A DNA stretch of 47,053 nt. Origin: Oscillospiraceae bacterium. Lineage in GTDB: Bacteria > Bacillota > Clostridia > Oscillospirales > Ruminococcaceae. The DNA is taken from assembly GCA_029007035.1 (NCBI GenBank), contig JAQXHC010000022.1:1-47053 (forward strand), written 5' to 3'. Position numbers and translations under genes: made by a program. The stretch's first letter is position 1. Each line of letters starts with the position of its first letter. The notes under the pieces were generated by a model, which saw only the letters and a list, made by a program, of their open reading frames with translations, did not search any database and had not been told where the DNA came from. Shown here in pieces: positions 8,812 through 19,249 of the stretch.

Positions 8812-8840
8812 TTGACATTATAATATAAATGTATTATAAT
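8812..8840 (+). promoter_or_regulatory. Promoter of rpoB-rpoC
   Basis: TTGACA (8812-8817), 17 bp and TATAAT (8835-8840) form a perfect consensus promoter. The mRNA would start near 8847, giving a leader of about 145 bases before rpoB. Confidence 0.9.
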
Positions 8841-8883
8841 TATAAAATGTATCATAATGGAGAAATGTGCTTATTATCATGTT

Positions 8884-8912
8884 ATTATATCACAATGTAA
8901 TGTGCTTGTCAA
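8884..8912 (-). promoter_or_regulatory. Opposing minus strand promoter in the rpoB leader
   Basis: On the minus strand TTGACA (8912-8907), 17 bp and TATAAT (8889-8884), with a TGTGA extended -10, face the rpoB promoter only 44 bases away. The same extended -10 occurs in the rplJ promoter. Confidence 0.7.
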
Positions 8913-8991
8913 TAGGCTTTAAAAATTTTTTCCGTTATTCCATGACAATCATGAACACCAAATGTTCAATAAAAATAAGGAGGTTCCGCCT

Positions 8992-11900
8992 ATGGTGAAT
9001 GTTACACCAAAGCAGCTGGGAAAGAATGTCAGAATGAGCTTCGGTAAAATTACCGAGCCGCTCGAAATGCCAAATCTTATCGAGGTGCAGAAAAATTCGT
9101 ATAAGTGGTTCAGAGAGGAAGGACTTAAAGAGGTTTTCCGTGATATGACGGCTATCACCGACTATAACGGCAACCTTATTCTTAACTTCAAGGACTACAG
9201 ATTCGATGAAACTCCTAAATATACTCTTGCCGAATGCAAGTCGAGAGGTGCTACGTATCAGGTTGCCATGAGAGCTACTGCTACTCTCTGCAACAAGGAA
9301 ACGGGTGCAGTAAGCGAAAGCGAAATCTATATGGGCGATTTTCCGCTCATGACCGACAGCGGAACCTTTGTCATCAACGGCGCGGAGCGTGTTATCGTAT
9401 CACAGCTGGTTCGTTCTCCGGGCGTTTACTATGCCTTTGAGAAAGATAAGACCGGAAAGGATCTGTTCAGCACAACCGTTATCCCTAACCGCGGTGCTTG
9501 GCTCGAATACGAAATGGACTCCAATGATGTTGTTTACGTTCGTATTGATAAGAACAGAAAAATCCCGATCACTACCTTTATCCGTGCCCTCGGAATCGGT
9601 ACGGACGAGGAGATCTACGAATTCTTCGGTGACGATGACCGTCTCAAGCAGACTATTTTACAGAAAGATCAGACTAAAAATAACTCCGACGCATTGATCG
9701 ACGTTTATAAGAAGCTCCGTCCGGGCGAGCCGCCAACGGTTGAAAGCGCGATCACTCATCTCAATAATCTTTTCTTCGACGCAAAGAGATACGACCTTTG
9801 CCGTTTCGGACGATATAAGTACAATAAGAAGCTCGGAATCGCGTCGCGTCTTGCAGGTCATATACTTGCACAGCCTGTTGTCAATCCGATTACCGGTGAA
9901 ATCATGGCTGACGAGGGTGAGACTGTTTCCTATGAAAAGGCTTGCGAAATCGAGCAGGCAGGCGTTTACTTTGCATTTGTAAAGGTCGAGGCAAAGGAAT
10001 ATTATCAGAATGAACGCGGCGATACGGCAATCCGCATGGTTGAAAAAATCGCCAAGATAATCGGAAATGGTATGGTCGACATCAAGGGCTATGTTGATTT
10101 TGATGTTGAGCAATATAACATAAATGAAAAAGTTTCGTTCAAGGTTCTCCGCGAAATTATTGAGAATTCTGCGGACGCCGAGGAGCTTGAGGAGAATGTA
10201 AGAAAGCGTGCAGACGAGCTTGTTCCGAAGCATATCATTCTCGACGATATTTTTGCTACTATCAGCTATTTCCTTAACCTCTGCGAGGGTGTGGGAACTG
10301 TTGATGATATTGACCATCTCGGAAACAGACGTATCCGTTCCGTAGGCGAGCTTCTTCAGAATCAGTTCAGAATCGGCTATGCAAGAATGGAAAGAGGAAT
10401 CCGCGAGCGTATGAACATCCAAACTCAGGACGTTAATACCCTCACACCTCAGACGCTTATCAATATCAGACCTATTTCTTCGGCAATGAAGGAATTCTTC
10501 TGTTCCTCACCGCTTTCGCAGTTCATGGATCAGAACAATCCTCTTGCTGAGCTTACACATAAGAGACGTCTTTCAGCACTCGGACCGGGCGGTCTTTCCC
10601 GAGACAGAGCCGGATTCGAGGTTCGTGACGTTCACTACAGCCACTACGGCAGAATGTGTCCTATCGAGACTCCTGAAGGTCCTAATATCGGACTTATCTC
10701 TTACCTTGCAACATTTGCGAGAATCAACGATTATGGCTTCATCGAAGCTCCGTACAGAAAGGTTGACAAGGCTACCGGTGTTGTTACAAACGAGGTTGTA
10801 TACATGACAGCCGATGTTGAGGATAACTTTGTCGTTGCTCAGGCTAACGAGCCTCTTACCGAGGACGGAAAGTTTGCAAGACCGAGAGTTAACGCACGTT
10901 ACCGTGATCAGATCCTCGAATGCGAGCGCGAAAAGGTCGACTATATGGACGTTTCGCCTAAGATGGTAGTATCCGTTGCTACGTCGATGATTCCGTTCCT
11001 TGAGAATGATGATGCTAACCGTGCACTCATGGGCTCGAACATGCAGAGACAGGCTGTTCCGCTTCTCAAGACCGAAAGACCGTTTGTCGGAACGGGTATG
11101 GAATACAAGGCAGCTGTTGACTCGGGTGTATGTGTCGTTTCCGAATATGACGGAAGAATTACCTTTGTCGATGCCGACCATATCAACATGATCGATACTG
11201 AGGGTATTGAGCATAAATACGAACTCATCAAGTTCAAGCGTTCCAACCAGGGCACCTGCATTAACCAGCGTCCTATCGTATCGGTAGGCGAGGAGGTTAA
11301 AAAAGGTCAGGTCCTTGCTGACGGTCCGGCAACCGCTGACGGTGAAATCTCTCTTGGTAAGAATGCGCTTATCGGCTTCATGACATGGGAGGGCTATAAC
11401 TACGAGGACGCTGTTCTCCTTAACGAGAGACTTGTGCGCGAGGACGTATTCACCTCCGTTCATATTGAAGAATACGAGATTGAATGCCGCGATACCAAGC
11501 TCGGACCGGAGGAAATTACCCGTGATATTCCGAACGTAGGCGACGACGCTCTTGCAAATCTTGATGAAAACGGTATTATCAGAATCGGTTCGGAGGTTAA
11601 TTCCGGTGATATTCTCGTCGGAAAGGTTACTCCAAAGGGTGAGACTGAGCTTACCGCCGAGGAGAGACTGCTTCGTGCTATTTTCGGTGAAAAGGCAAGA
11701 GAAGTACGTGACAATTCACTTAAAGTTCCTCACGGCGAATCGGGTGTAATTGTTGATGTTAAGGTGTTTACAAGAGAAAACTGCGACGAGCTGAGCGCAG
11801 GCGTTAATATGCGCGTTATCTGTTATATTGCCCAGAAGCGTAAGATCACGGTCGGCGATAAAATGGCGGGTCGTCACGGAAACAAGGGTGTAGTTTCGCG

Positions 11901-12900
11901 TATTCTTCCGGAGGAGGATATGCCGTTCCTGCCCGACGGAACACCGCTTGATATCGTGCTTAATCCTCTCGGTGTACCTTCGCGAATGAATATCGGACAG
12001 GTGCTCGAAGTTCACCTCGGAATGGCTGCAAAGGCTCTCGGATGGACTATTATGACTCCTGTATTCGACGGTGCTCATGAGGACGATATCCGTGCCTGCT
12101 TCCGCGAGGCTAACGAAAAGAACAAGGATCACAGGGATGACCTCTTCGAGCTCAACGCTATGGATAAGGTAATTAACCCCAAGGCTCTTGAAATGAACGA
12201 GGACGGTAAGTTTACGCTTTACGACGGACGTACCGGTGAGAAATTCGACAACCGTGTAACCGTCGGATATATGTACTACCTCAAGCTTCACCACCTCGTT
12301 GACGATAAAATCCATGCGCGTTCTGTCGGACCTTATTCACTTGTTACTCAGCAGCCGCTGGGCGGTAAGGCGCAGTTCGGCGGTCAGCGTTTCGGAGAAA
12401 TGGAAGTATGGGCTCTTGAAGCTTACGGCGCAGCTTATACACTTCAGGAGATGCTCACAATCAAGTCTGATGATACTATTGGACGTGTAAATACCTATGA
12501 AGCAATTGTTAAGGGTCAGAATGTTCCGACTCCCGGAATTCCGGAAGCTTGCAAGGTGCTTATTAAGGAGCTTCAGTCACTTTGTCTCGACGTTAAGGTG
12601 CTCGACAAGAATCAGGAGGAGGTTGACCTCAAGCAGAAGTTTGACGAAGACGACCCGATTCCGACTCAGAACTCGTTTGATGACGAGGATACAGCCGATA
12701 AGAACAGTTATTCGGACGACGACATGGGAAGCGAGGGCTTCTCACTGGACGGAGACGATGAGGATGACGGAGACCTCGGTCTTGACGATCGTGACGATGA
12801 ATTCTCATTCGATGACGATATGGATTTCGGCAGTGATGAGGATGACGATGATTCGATGTTCGACAGTTTTGACCTTGATGATTCTTCGGACGAGGATTGA
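8992..12900 (+). CDS. rpoB: RNA polymerase beta subunit
   Basis: Beta is one half of the catalytic core of RNA polymerase. The 1302 residue protein contains the usual blocks, among them the rifampicin region [20 protein letters not shown] (509-528), [17 protein letters not shown], and [13 protein letters not shown]. Rifampicin contacts equivalent to E. coli D516, H526 and S531 are wild type; Q510 is replaced by Pro (P507) and the block begins CSSP. The start at 8992 has AAGGAGG 8 bases upstream; the ATG at 8962 lacks a good site. The last 85 or so residues form a long Asp/Glu/Ser tail beyond the conserved end, longer than in most relatives. It forms a pair with rpoC. Confidence 0.97.
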   Translation: MVNVTPKQLGKNVRMSFGKITEPLEMPNLIEVQKNSYKWFREEGLKEVFRDMTAITDYNGNLILNFKDYRFDETPKYTLAECKSRGATYQVAMRATATLCNKETGAVSESEIYMGDFPLMTDSGTFVINGAERVIVSQLVRSPGVYYAFEKDKTGKDLFSTTVIPNRGAWLEYEMDSNDVVYVRIDKNRKIPITTFIRALGIGTDEEIYEFFGDDDRLKQTILQKDQTKNNSDALIDVYKKLRPGEPPTVESAITHLNNLFFDAKRYDLCRFGRYKYNKKLGIASRLAGHILAQPVVNPITGEIMADEGETVSYEKACEIEQAGVYFAFVKVEAKEYYQNERGDTAIRMVEKIAKIIGNGMVDIKGYVDFDVEQYNINEKVSFKVLREIIENSADAEELEENVRKRADELVPKHIILDDIFATISYFLNLCEGVGTVDDIDHLGNRRIRSVGELLQNQFRIGYARMERGIRERMNIQTQDVNTLTPQTLINIRPISSAMKEFFCSSPLSQFMDQNNPLAELTHKRRLSALGPGGLSRDRAGFEVRDVHYSHYGRMCPIETPEGPNIGLISYLATFARINDYGFIEAPYRKVDKATGVVTNEVVYMTADVEDNFVVAQANEPLTEDGKFARPRVNARYRDQILECEREKVDYMDVSPKMVVSVATSMIPFLENDDANRALMGSNMQRQAVPLLKTERPFVGTGMEYKAAVDSGVCVVSEYDGRITFVDADHINMIDTEGIEHKYELIKFKRSNQGTCINQRPIVSVGEEVKKGQVLADGPATADGEISLGKNALIGFMTWEGYNYEDAVLLNERLVREDVFTSVHIEEYEIECRDTKLGPEEITRDIPNVGDDALANLDENGIIRIGSEVNSGDILVGKVTPKGETELTAEERLLRAIFGEKAREVRDNSLKVPHGESGVIVDVKVFTRENCDELSAGVNMRVICYIAQKRKITVGDKMAGRHGNKGVVSRILPEEDMPFLPDGTPLDIVLNPLGVPSRMNIGQVLEVHLGMAAKALGWTIMTPVFDGAHEDDIRACFREANEKNKDHRDDLFELNAMDKVINPKALEMNEDGKFTLYDGRTGEKFDNRVTVGYMYYLKLHHLVDDKIHARSVGPYSLVTQQPLGGKAQFGGQRFGEMEVWALEAYGAAYTLQEMLTIKSDDTIGRVNTYEAIVKGQNVPTPGIPEACKVLIKELQSLCLDVKVLDKNQEEVDLKQKFDEDDPIPTQNSFDDEDTADKNSYSDDDMGSEGFSLDGDDEDDGDLGLDDRDDEFSFDDDMDFGSDEDDDDSMFDSFDLDDSSDED

Positions 12901-13067
12901 TTTATACCTGACTTTACTGCGGACCGCGCCCAATAACAGAGTGCGGTGCGCTTACAACTCAAATAACCGGACTTGACCGGACGGGGCAGCATCAACAGAG
13001 GATTTACCCGGCTTGACAGCTGTCCTGAATCGGCGGTTCTACTGACTAATAAGCAGGAGGTAGTAGT
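12901..13067 (+). other. Structured rpoB-rpoC gap
   Basis: The 167 base gap has no gene. GCGGACCGCGC (12919-12929) pairs with GTGCGGTGCGC (12941-12951) with two mismatches, and the short motif CCGG-CTTGAC recurs twice further on. I see no promoter consensus and no T run, so it is more likely an RNA processing or stability element than a terminator. Confidence 0.4.
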
Positions 13068-16000
13068 TTGGATAATAATAATTTTGCATCAATGAAAATC
13101 GGTCTCGCGTCGCCGGAGCAGATAAGAAGCTGGTCCTACGGCGCTGTTGAAAGACCTGAGACAATCAACTACAGAACACAGAAGCCTGAGCGCGACGGTC
13201 TTTTCTGCGAAAGAATCTTCGGACCAACAAAGGACTGGGAGTGCCACTGCGGCAAATTCAAGAAGATTCGCTTCAAGGGCAAGGTTTGTGACCGATGCGG
13301 AGTTGAGGTAACACGTGCAAAGGTTAGACGCGAAAGAATGGGTCATATTGAGCTTGCAGCTCCGGTTTCCCATATCTGGTATTTTAAGGGTACTCCGTCG
13401 CGAATCGGACAGGTTCTTGAAATATCACAGAAAAGACTTGAGGAGATCCTTTATTTTACAAAATATATCGTAACTGACCCCGGTAACACCGAGCTTGTAA
13501 AGAAACAGCTTCTTTCCGAAAAGGAATATCTTTCATATCTCGAAAAATACGGCGATGACTTCAAGGCTGAAATGGGCGCAGAGGCTATCAAGAAGCTGCT
13601 CCATGAATTTGACCCCGACAGATATGACGACCACAAAAATCGTCTTGTTGAGCTTGGAAAGCTTTCTCTCAATAAGGAACAGCGTGAATGCTGCCACAAC
13701 TGCGAGAGAAACTTCAACTGTAAGGAATGTCCGTACACTGAGGAGCTTACCGATGTTGACTGGAAAAATAATCTTGAAATCGTAGCCGACGACCTCAAGG
13801 CTGAGCTTGCGGGACTTCCGCAGGGTCAGAAGAGGGTAAAGATCTTAAAGAGACTTCAGATTATTGAGGCGTTCAGACTTTCCGGAAACAAGCCGGAGTG
13901 GATGGTTCTTGATGTTATACCGGTAATTCCTCCGGATATACGTCCTATGGTTATGCTGGACGGCGGACGCTATGCAACATCCGACCTTAATGACCTTTAC
14001 AGACGTGTTATCAACAGAAACAACCGTCTTAAAAGAATGCTTGAGCTTGAAGCTCCCGATATCATTGTACGGAACGAAAAGAGAATGCTCCAGGAAGCCG
14101 TTGACGCTCTTATTGACAACGGCAGACATGGCAGACCTGTTACAGGTCCGAGCAACCGCGCATTGAAATCCCTTTCGGATATGCTGAAAGGTAAGCAGGG
14201 ACGTTTCCGTCAGAATCTGCTCGGTAAGCGTGTTGACTACTCCGGACGTTCAGTTATCGTTGTAGGTCCTGAGCTGAAAATGTACCAGTGTGGACTTCCT
14301 AAGGAAATGGCTCTTGAGCTTTTCAAGCCGTTTGTACTCAAAAGACTTGTCGATAAAAAGGCAATCGCAAATATTAAAAGTGCGAGAAAGATGATTGACC
14401 GCGCCGATACAAAGGTCTGGGACGCTCTTGAGGATGTTATCAAGGATCATCCGGTAATGCTGAACCGTGCTCCTACGCTTCACCGTCTTGGTATTCAGGC
14501 ATTCGAGCCGATTCTCGTTGAGGGAAGAGCTATCAAGCTTCATCCGCTGGTTTGCTCGGCGTTCAATGCAGACTTCGACGGCGACCAGATGGCTGTGCAT
14601 CTTCCTCTTTCGGCAGAGGCTCAGGCTGAGGCAAGATTCCTCATGCTCGCAGCTAACAACCTGCTCAAGCCCTCTGACGGTAAGCCTGTAGCGGTTCCTT
14701 CACAGGATATGGTTCTCGGCTCCTATTACCTCACCATGCAGAAGCCCGGTGAACCCGGCGAGGGTAAGGTTTTCAGAGACGTGAACGAGGCTCTTATGGC
14801 TTACAATGAGCACGACGTTTCTCTCCATGCCGCTATCAAGGTTAAAATCACCAAGGACATCGGCGATAAACAGGTTTCAAAGATTATCGATGCCACAGTC
14901 GGCAGACTTATATTCAACGAAAATATTCCGCAGAATCTCGGATATATCGACAGGACAAACTCCGATAAGCAGTTCGACCTTGAGGTTGCATTCCTCGTAG
15001 GCAAGAAGCAACTTTCCGATATTATCGAGCGCTGCATTAAGATTCACGGCACAACAACAACCTCCGAGGTTCTTGACAGAATCAAGGCTCTCGGTTATAA
15101 ATACTCAACAAAGGCGGCTCTAACCGTTGCCGTATGCGACGCTACAATTCCTCCGCAGAAGAAGGAGATCCTCGCAAACGCAGACGCAGAGGTTGAAGCT
15201 ATCACAAATGAATACGAGTATGGATATATCTCTTCAACGGAAAAGACCAAGAAGATTATCTCCCTCTGGAATAAGACAACCGACGATGTTACAAACGCTC
15301 TGAAATCCAACTTCGACAGATATAATCCTATCTGGATGATGGCTGATTCGGGCGCTCGAGGCAGTATCAGCCAGATTCGTCAGCTTGCCGGAATGCGCGG
15401 ACTCATCGCCAATACCTCCGGTACGGTTATCGAAATCCCGATCAGAGCCAATTACCGTGAGGGACTTAATATCCTCGAATACTTCATTTCATCACGAGGC
15501 GCACGTAAGGGTCTTGCCGATACCGCGCTCCGTACCGCTGACTCAGGTTACCTGACACGCCGACTCGTTGACGTATCACAGGAGGTTATCATCCGGGAGG
15601 ATGACTGTGAGGCAACTGACGGTATCGAGGTTTACGACATCAGGAGCGGTAATGAGGACATTGAACCGCTGATAGAGCGTCTTACGGGAAGATTCCTTGT
15701 TGACGACTTCCGTGACGCAAACGGCGAGCTTCTTGTTTCCAAGAACAAGCTTATGACCGAGGCAGACGCAAAGAAAATCGTCGATGCAGGCGTTGAGAAA
15801 ATCAAGATTCGTTCTGTGCTTCACTGTAAATCAAAGCACGGTGTATGCGCAAAATGTTACGGAGCTAACCTTGCAAACGGCAATATTGTATCTGTCGGCG
15901 AAGCTGTCGGAATTATCGCAGCACAGTCAATCGGTGAGCCAGGTACTCAGCTTACAATGAGAACCTTCCATACCGGCGGTGTTGCAGGTGCTGACGCCGA

Positions 16001-16799
16001 AGATATCACACAGGGTCTTCCCCGTGTTGAGGAGCTTTTTGAAAGCCGTCGTCCCAAGGGTGCGGCAATGCTCAGCAGAATCACCGGTAAGGTTCATATC
16101 GAGGAAATCAAAACGACTCGCAATATCATCGTTACAAATGATGAAACCGGTGACAGCGAAAGCTATATGATTCCCTATAACCTCAAAATCCGTGTTCAGG
16201 AGGGCGAGCAGATCACTAAGGGAACACGTCTTACCGAGGGTAATATATATCCTGCCGATATTCTTTCGATTCTCGGCGTTCAGGCTGTTCAGAATTACAT
16301 CATCACCGAAGTTCAGAAGGTTTATCGTCAGCAGGGTGTTGATATCAACGATAAGCATATCGAGGTAATCGTACGTCAGATGCTCCAGAAGGTCAAGGTT
16401 GACGATACAGGCAGCAGCTACCTGCTTCCCGGCTCTATGGTCGAGAAAAAGGAAATCGACGCTATCAACGAGGAGCTTCAGGCACGTATTGACGCCGGCG
16501 AATATGATGTACGTCTTGTTGAGGCTATGCCTGTTCTTCAGGGTATTACAAAGGCTGCTTCAAGTTCCGAGAGCTTCCTGTCCGCAGCATCGTTCCAGGA
16601 GACTACAAGAGCTCTTACCGATGCAGCTATCCGCGGAAAGAGCGATATGCTTGAGGGACTCAAGGAGAATGTTATTATTGGTAAGCTTATTCCTGCCGGA
16701 ACAGGTATGGAGTGCTACAATAATGTCTCTGTAGTAAAAAATGAATCAATATCCGAGCATTCTGCAGTTCAGCCGGGAACTGTTGCAAGTAATGTCTGA
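13068..16799 (+). CDS. rpoC: RNA polymerase beta prime subunit
   Basis: Beta prime carries the catalytic Mg site. The 1243 residue protein has the N-terminal zinc ribbon (C59, C61, C74, C77), the catalytic [12 protein letters not shown] with D502, D504 and D506, and the second zinc site including [11 protein letters not shown] and [22 protein letters not shown] further Cys-rich knot, [14 protein letters not shown] (208-221), lies in a region that is usually free of cysteines. The start is a TTG with AGGAGG 7 bases upstream; the first downstream ATG would remove conserved residues. A terminator follows. Expression is with rpoB. Confidence 0.97.
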   Translation: MDNNNFASMKIGLASPEQIRSWSYGAVERPETINYRTQKPERDGLFCERIFGPTKDWECHCGKFKKIRFKGKVCDRCGVEVTRAKVRRERMGHIELAAPVSHIWYFKGTPSRIGQVLEISQKRLEEILYFTKYIVTDPGNTELVKKQLLSEKEYLSYLEKYGDDFKAEMGAEAIKKLLHEFDPDRYDDHKNRLVELGKLSLNKEQRECCHNCERNFNCKECPYTEELTDVDWKNNLEIVADDLKAELAGLPQGQKRVKILKRLQIIEAFRLSGNKPEWMVLDVIPVIPPDIRPMVMLDGGRYATSDLNDLYRRVINRNNRLKRMLELEAPDIIVRNEKRMLQEAVDALIDNGRHGRPVTGPSNRALKSLSDMLKGKQGRFRQNLLGKRVDYSGRSVIVVGPELKMYQCGLPKEMALELFKPFVLKRLVDKKAIANIKSARKMIDRADTKVWDALEDVIKDHPVMLNRAPTLHRLGIQAFEPILVEGRAIKLHPLVCSAFNADFDGDQMAVHLPLSAEAQAEARFLMLAANNLLKPSDGKPVAVPSQDMVLGSYYLTMQKPGEPGEGKVFRDVNEALMAYNEHDVSLHAAIKVKITKDIGDKQVSKIIDATVGRLIFNENIPQNLGYIDRTNSDKQFDLEVAFLVGKKQLSDIIERCIKIHGTTTTSEVLDRIKALGYKYSTKAALTVAVCDATIPPQKKEILANADAEVEAITNEYEYGYISSTEKTKKIISLWNKTTDDVTNALKSNFDRYNPIWMMADSGARGSISQIRQLAGMRGLIANTSGTVIEIPIRANYREGLNILEYFISSRGARKGLADTALRTADSGYLTRRLVDVSQEVIIREDDCEATDGIEVYDIRSGNEDIEPLIERLTGRFLVDDFRDANGELLVSKNKLMTEADAKKIVDAGVEKIKIRSVLHCKSKHGVCAKCYGANLANGNIVSVGEAVGIIAAQSIGEPGTQLTMRTFHTGGVAGADAEDITQGLPRVEELFESRRPKGAAMLSRITGKVHIEEIKTTRNIIVTNDETGDSESYMIPYNLKIRVQEGEQITKGTRLTEGNIYPADILSILGVQAVQNYIITEVQKVYRQQGVDINDKHIEVIVRQMLQKVKVDDTGSSYLLPGSMVEKKEIDAINEELQARIDAGEYDVRLVEAMPVLQGITKAASSSESFLSAASFQETTRALTDAAIRGKSDMLEGLKENVIIGKLIPAGTGMECYNNVSVVKNESISEHSAVQPGTVASNV

Positions 16800-16804
16800 T
16801 AAAT

Positions 16805-16848
16805 AAAAAAACCGTGAGGCTGAATTTGGTTCAGTCTCACGGTTTTTT
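16805..16848 (+). terminator. Terminator of rpoB-rpoC
   Basis: ACCGTGAG (16811-16818) pairs with CTCACGGT (16836-16843), with a further CTGAA/TTCAG pair inside the loop, flanked by A and T runs. It lies six bases past the rpoC stop. Confidence 0.93.
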
Positions 16849-16858
16849 GTTTGTTCCG

Positions 16859-16893
16859 CAAAAAGAAAGCCGCATGGAATTGACCATGCGGCT
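16859..16893 (-). terminator. Terminator of the dockerin protein gene
   Basis: A perfect 10 bp stem AGCCGCATGG/CCATGCGGCT (16868-16877 with 16884-16893) is followed on the minus strand by TTTCTTTTT. It lies about 20 bases past the stop of the minus strand gene and is convergent with the rpoC terminator. Confidence 0.9.
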
Positions 16894-16912
16894 CGATTTT
16901 CTGAGTATCAGA

Positions 16913-18898
16913 TCAGTCCATGAAAGATTCGGGGAGTTCGGGAAGAATCTTAGCAAGGAATTTCTGAACGGATACCGCATCACTTGCGTTAACGCCGTCT
17001 CCGTTTTTAAATACGTCTGCCTGAAGTTCTGCTTTCTTGTTTACAAATTCATTTGAATCGTCGTTTGCATATGCCATGATAACAACAACGTCGTTGATAT
17101 TAACCTCGCCGTTGTCATCAGCATCGCCCCATATTTCCGGAACAATACCGGGGTCTGTGGTTGTGGCAGGCTGTGTTGTTGTAACGGGAGCTGTGGTAGT
17201 TGTGGTGGTTGTAGTCGTGGAAGTTGTGGTTGTTGTCACTGGAGCAGTTGTTGTGGTAGTTGTTTCGGGAATATCGTAGTATACCTCTACATTGTCGATT
17301 GTGATAGAATCTGCCTCACCGTAGTAATAACCGAAGTAAAGCTCGCCATCGGGATTTACAAGGTTTGTTTCGCTGTTTGAACCGGAAACCTCTGTAGGAA
17401 CGATCCACATGATTTCCTTTGACTGACCGGCATCAAGAACACAGTAATTTGTCTCTTCCTGGAACCAGTAGTCATATGCTTCACCGTCTGTAACGCCTGT
17501 ACCGGGGCTGTAAACGAGCTTCTTAACATCCTTTGAAGCGGAGATGTCAAATCTGATAGCGTAAACGTCCATATCTTTCTCGATGCCGAGATCAGCATAT
17601 GAAACGTGGAGAGAATTAAGCGTCTCGTCTGTGTAGTCAAGAGCTTCGTTGAGAGCACTTTCAACAGAGCCTGTGTAAGGAACAGTCTTTTCGATTGTGT
17701 ATGTGAGCACTGCGCTTGTGAGAGTTACCGACGGAAGAACGGTATAATCATCAGCAACCTCTTCACCGTACCAGAACTGGAATGAGATCTGGTCAACAGG
17801 ACGGGTTGTAACATAAGGCTGAACTTCCTTAGGAACTTCCCAGTAGCACTCGATATAATTGCCTGCACCCTTGAGAGTAACGCCCTCGCCGGGAGTAACT
17901 CCGAATTCAACACCCTTAGCCTCAAACTCGGCAAGCTGTTCGGCACCCATGTCGTTATACCAGTAGCCTGCGCCCTCTTTACCTTCAATTCCTGCAACAC
18001 CCTTTGCATACTCGGTATCTGCAGCAGAGCCGTTCTGAACATTAAGACCGCCGCCGTACATAAATGTATCAGCTTCTACTCCCTCTTCGGTTTCACAGAC
18101 GCATAAAAGGGATTCAATTGTAATACCCGTAAGGTCAGTAATACCGAAGTCGGTGTATTTGAATTTATGGCTGTTAATAGGCGACTCGCCCTCAATGAAT
18201 TCTTCACCGGACGAAGCATATGTATCTTCGTCATATCCCGCAGTAAGGAGATATGAAAGACCATCGAGCTGACGGGAAACAGTTGAAGTAATCGTAGCAG
18301 TGCCGTCTTTGTTATCTGTAAAGCTCCAGTCACCGCTCTGACGGTTATTCCTATCAACTTCCTGCTTTGGATCGTCGGGATTTGTTGGAGCAGAGGTATC
18401 GTTAGCCTTGATTGAGCTTATGGTGATTGTTACGCCTTTCGTGTAGTTTCTGAACTCGAATTTGCCGGGGTACTGGTTGGTTGAAGGATTATAGCTCAGC
18501 GTAAGGTCTGATACATCGAGAGTAATGGTAAATTCCTTGCCCTCAGTAACGCTTACTTCTGTGCCTGCGCCGTCTTCGGACCATTCCTTGCCGTTCCATT
18601 CATACCAGTAGGGAGAATCTGCAACGCCGATACCGAAACCGTAGGAGATATTGCAGGTTTTGTCGGCTGTACAGGTGAAAGTGATTGTTTTGATACCGCT
18701 TGTGGCGATATCAGCGGTATATCCGATATATTTACCGTCGTCTCCCTCTGTTACGGTTATATCGCCTGCATTCTTATTTGAGACAGAAACGGCATCATTG
18801 GAGAGGGAAACCGCAGACACCGAATACATAGGAACCGCAGTTGCGGCAAGCATAAGGCTGAGAACAACAGCTTTAGCCTTTGAAGAAAAAATCTTCAT
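16913..18898 (-). CDS. Secreted dockerin protein with carbohydrate-binding-like modules
   Basis: The 661 residue product has a signal peptide (MKIFSSKAKAVVLSLMLAAT, cleavage likely near SVSA), then an N-terminal beta module (about 30-160) rich in Trp/Tyr (PYWYEWNGKEW), a second large beta region (about 185-400), and a third module (about 410-545) with YDYWFQEETNY, distantly like the first. A Thr-rich linker (about 553-588) leads to a C-terminal dockerin from W590, with two calcium-binding repeats (DADDNGEVNINDVV and NGDGVNASDAVSVQK). No catalytic domain is visible, so it probably helps bind plant cell wall or organise the cellulosome. The modules recall those in Ruminococcus cellulosomal proteins of unknown type. 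The start at 18898 has AAAGGA upstream; an extended ORF to 19069 lacks a signal peptide at its front. Confidence 0.85.
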   Translation of the reverse strand: MKIFSSKAKAVVLSLMLAATAVPMYSVSAVSLSNDAVSVSNKNAGDITVTEGDDGKYIGYTADIATSGIKTITFTCTADKTCNISYGFGIGVADSPYWYEWNGKEWSEDGAGTEVSVTEGKEFTITLDVSDLTLSYNPSTNQYPGKFEFRNYTKGVTITISSIKANDTSAPTNPDDPKQEVDRNNRQSGDWSFTDNKDGTATITSTVSRQLDGLSYLLTAGYDEDTYASSGEEFIEGESPINSHKFKYTDFGITDLTGITIESLLCVCETEEGVEADTFMYGGGLNVQNGSAADTEYAKGVAGIEGKEGAGYWYNDMGAEQLAEFEAKGVEFGVTPGEGVTLKGAGNYIECYWEVPKEVQPYVTTRPVDQISFQFWYGEEVADDYTVLPSVTLTSAVLTYTIEKTVPYTGSVESALNEALDYTDETLNSLHVSYADLGIEKDMDVYAIRFDISASKDVKKLVYSPGTGVTDGEAYDYWFQEETNYCVLDAGQSKEIMWIVPTEVSGSNSETNLVNPDGELYFGYYYGEADSITIDNVEVYYDIPETTTTTTAPVTTTTTSTTTTTTTTTAPVTTTQPATTTDPGIVPEIWGDADDNGEVNINDVVVIMAYANDDSNEFVNKKAELQADVFKNGDGVNASDAVSVQKFLAKILPELPESFMD

Positions 18899-19249
18899 GA
18901 TAATCATTCCTTTCGTTGAAAATATGTTTCTGCAAACATATTTCCAAATTAATTTATGTTTTATTATATCACTTTTTTTTGATAATTTTGTTAAGATACT
19001 GTTAACGAAGCCCGAAAAAATGAAAAAACATTCACAAAAAATTATCCGGTGATTTATACATTTAGTCAATTTGCCTATCGCTGATCAGAGAATCAGTATC
19101 ATATTAAACAGATTATAAAGCTCCAAAACAAATCCGGGTGAGCACTGCCCACCCGGATTGTCAAAGGCATTGCCGTACAGTTATTATACGGCTGCTGCAT
19201 TAAAAATATAATTGATTTTCACATATTAACGATTCTGATTCGGCAGATT
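18899..19249. other. Gene-free stretch upstream of the dockerin protein gene
   Basis: It holds a minus strand -10 box TATAAT (18968-18963, with the GTGA extension) but no convincing -35 at the right distance, plus two hairpins near cdaR: AATCCGGGTG/CACCCGGATT (19131-19159) and GCCGTA/TACGGC (19172-19192). I see no RNA gene in it. Confidence 0.5.
19124..19159 (-). terminator. Probable terminator of cdaA-cdaR
   Basis: A perfect 10 bp stem AATCCGGGTG/CACCCGGATT (19131-19140 with 19150-19159) lies about 90 bases past the cdaR stop and is followed on the minus strand by TGTTTTGG, a short T run. Confidence 0.65.

Larger units (their letters stand above)
8753..8877 (-). ncRNA. Candidate small RNA antisense to the rpoB promoter
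   Basis: A perfect minus strand promoter (8912-8884) points away from rpoB and back towards the lipoprotein gene. Its transcript would start near 8877 and run about 125 bases to the strong minus strand terminator at 8753-8790. No open reading frame with a ribosome site lies in it. It would overlap the first 30 or so bases of the rpoB mRNA leader and cover the rpoB promoter. Existence of the RNA is inferred from promoter and terminator only. Confidence 0.45.

Noticed and set aside
8962..8991. rpoB start at 8962
   Set aside because: No ribosome site is suitably placed; 8992 has AAGGAGG at 8 bases.
17150..17280. Repeat-like GTTGTGGTT stretch as a possible tandem repeat or CRISPR array
   Set aside because: It encodes the Thr-rich linker of the dockerin protein. 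The repeat is codon-level low complexity, with no spacers.
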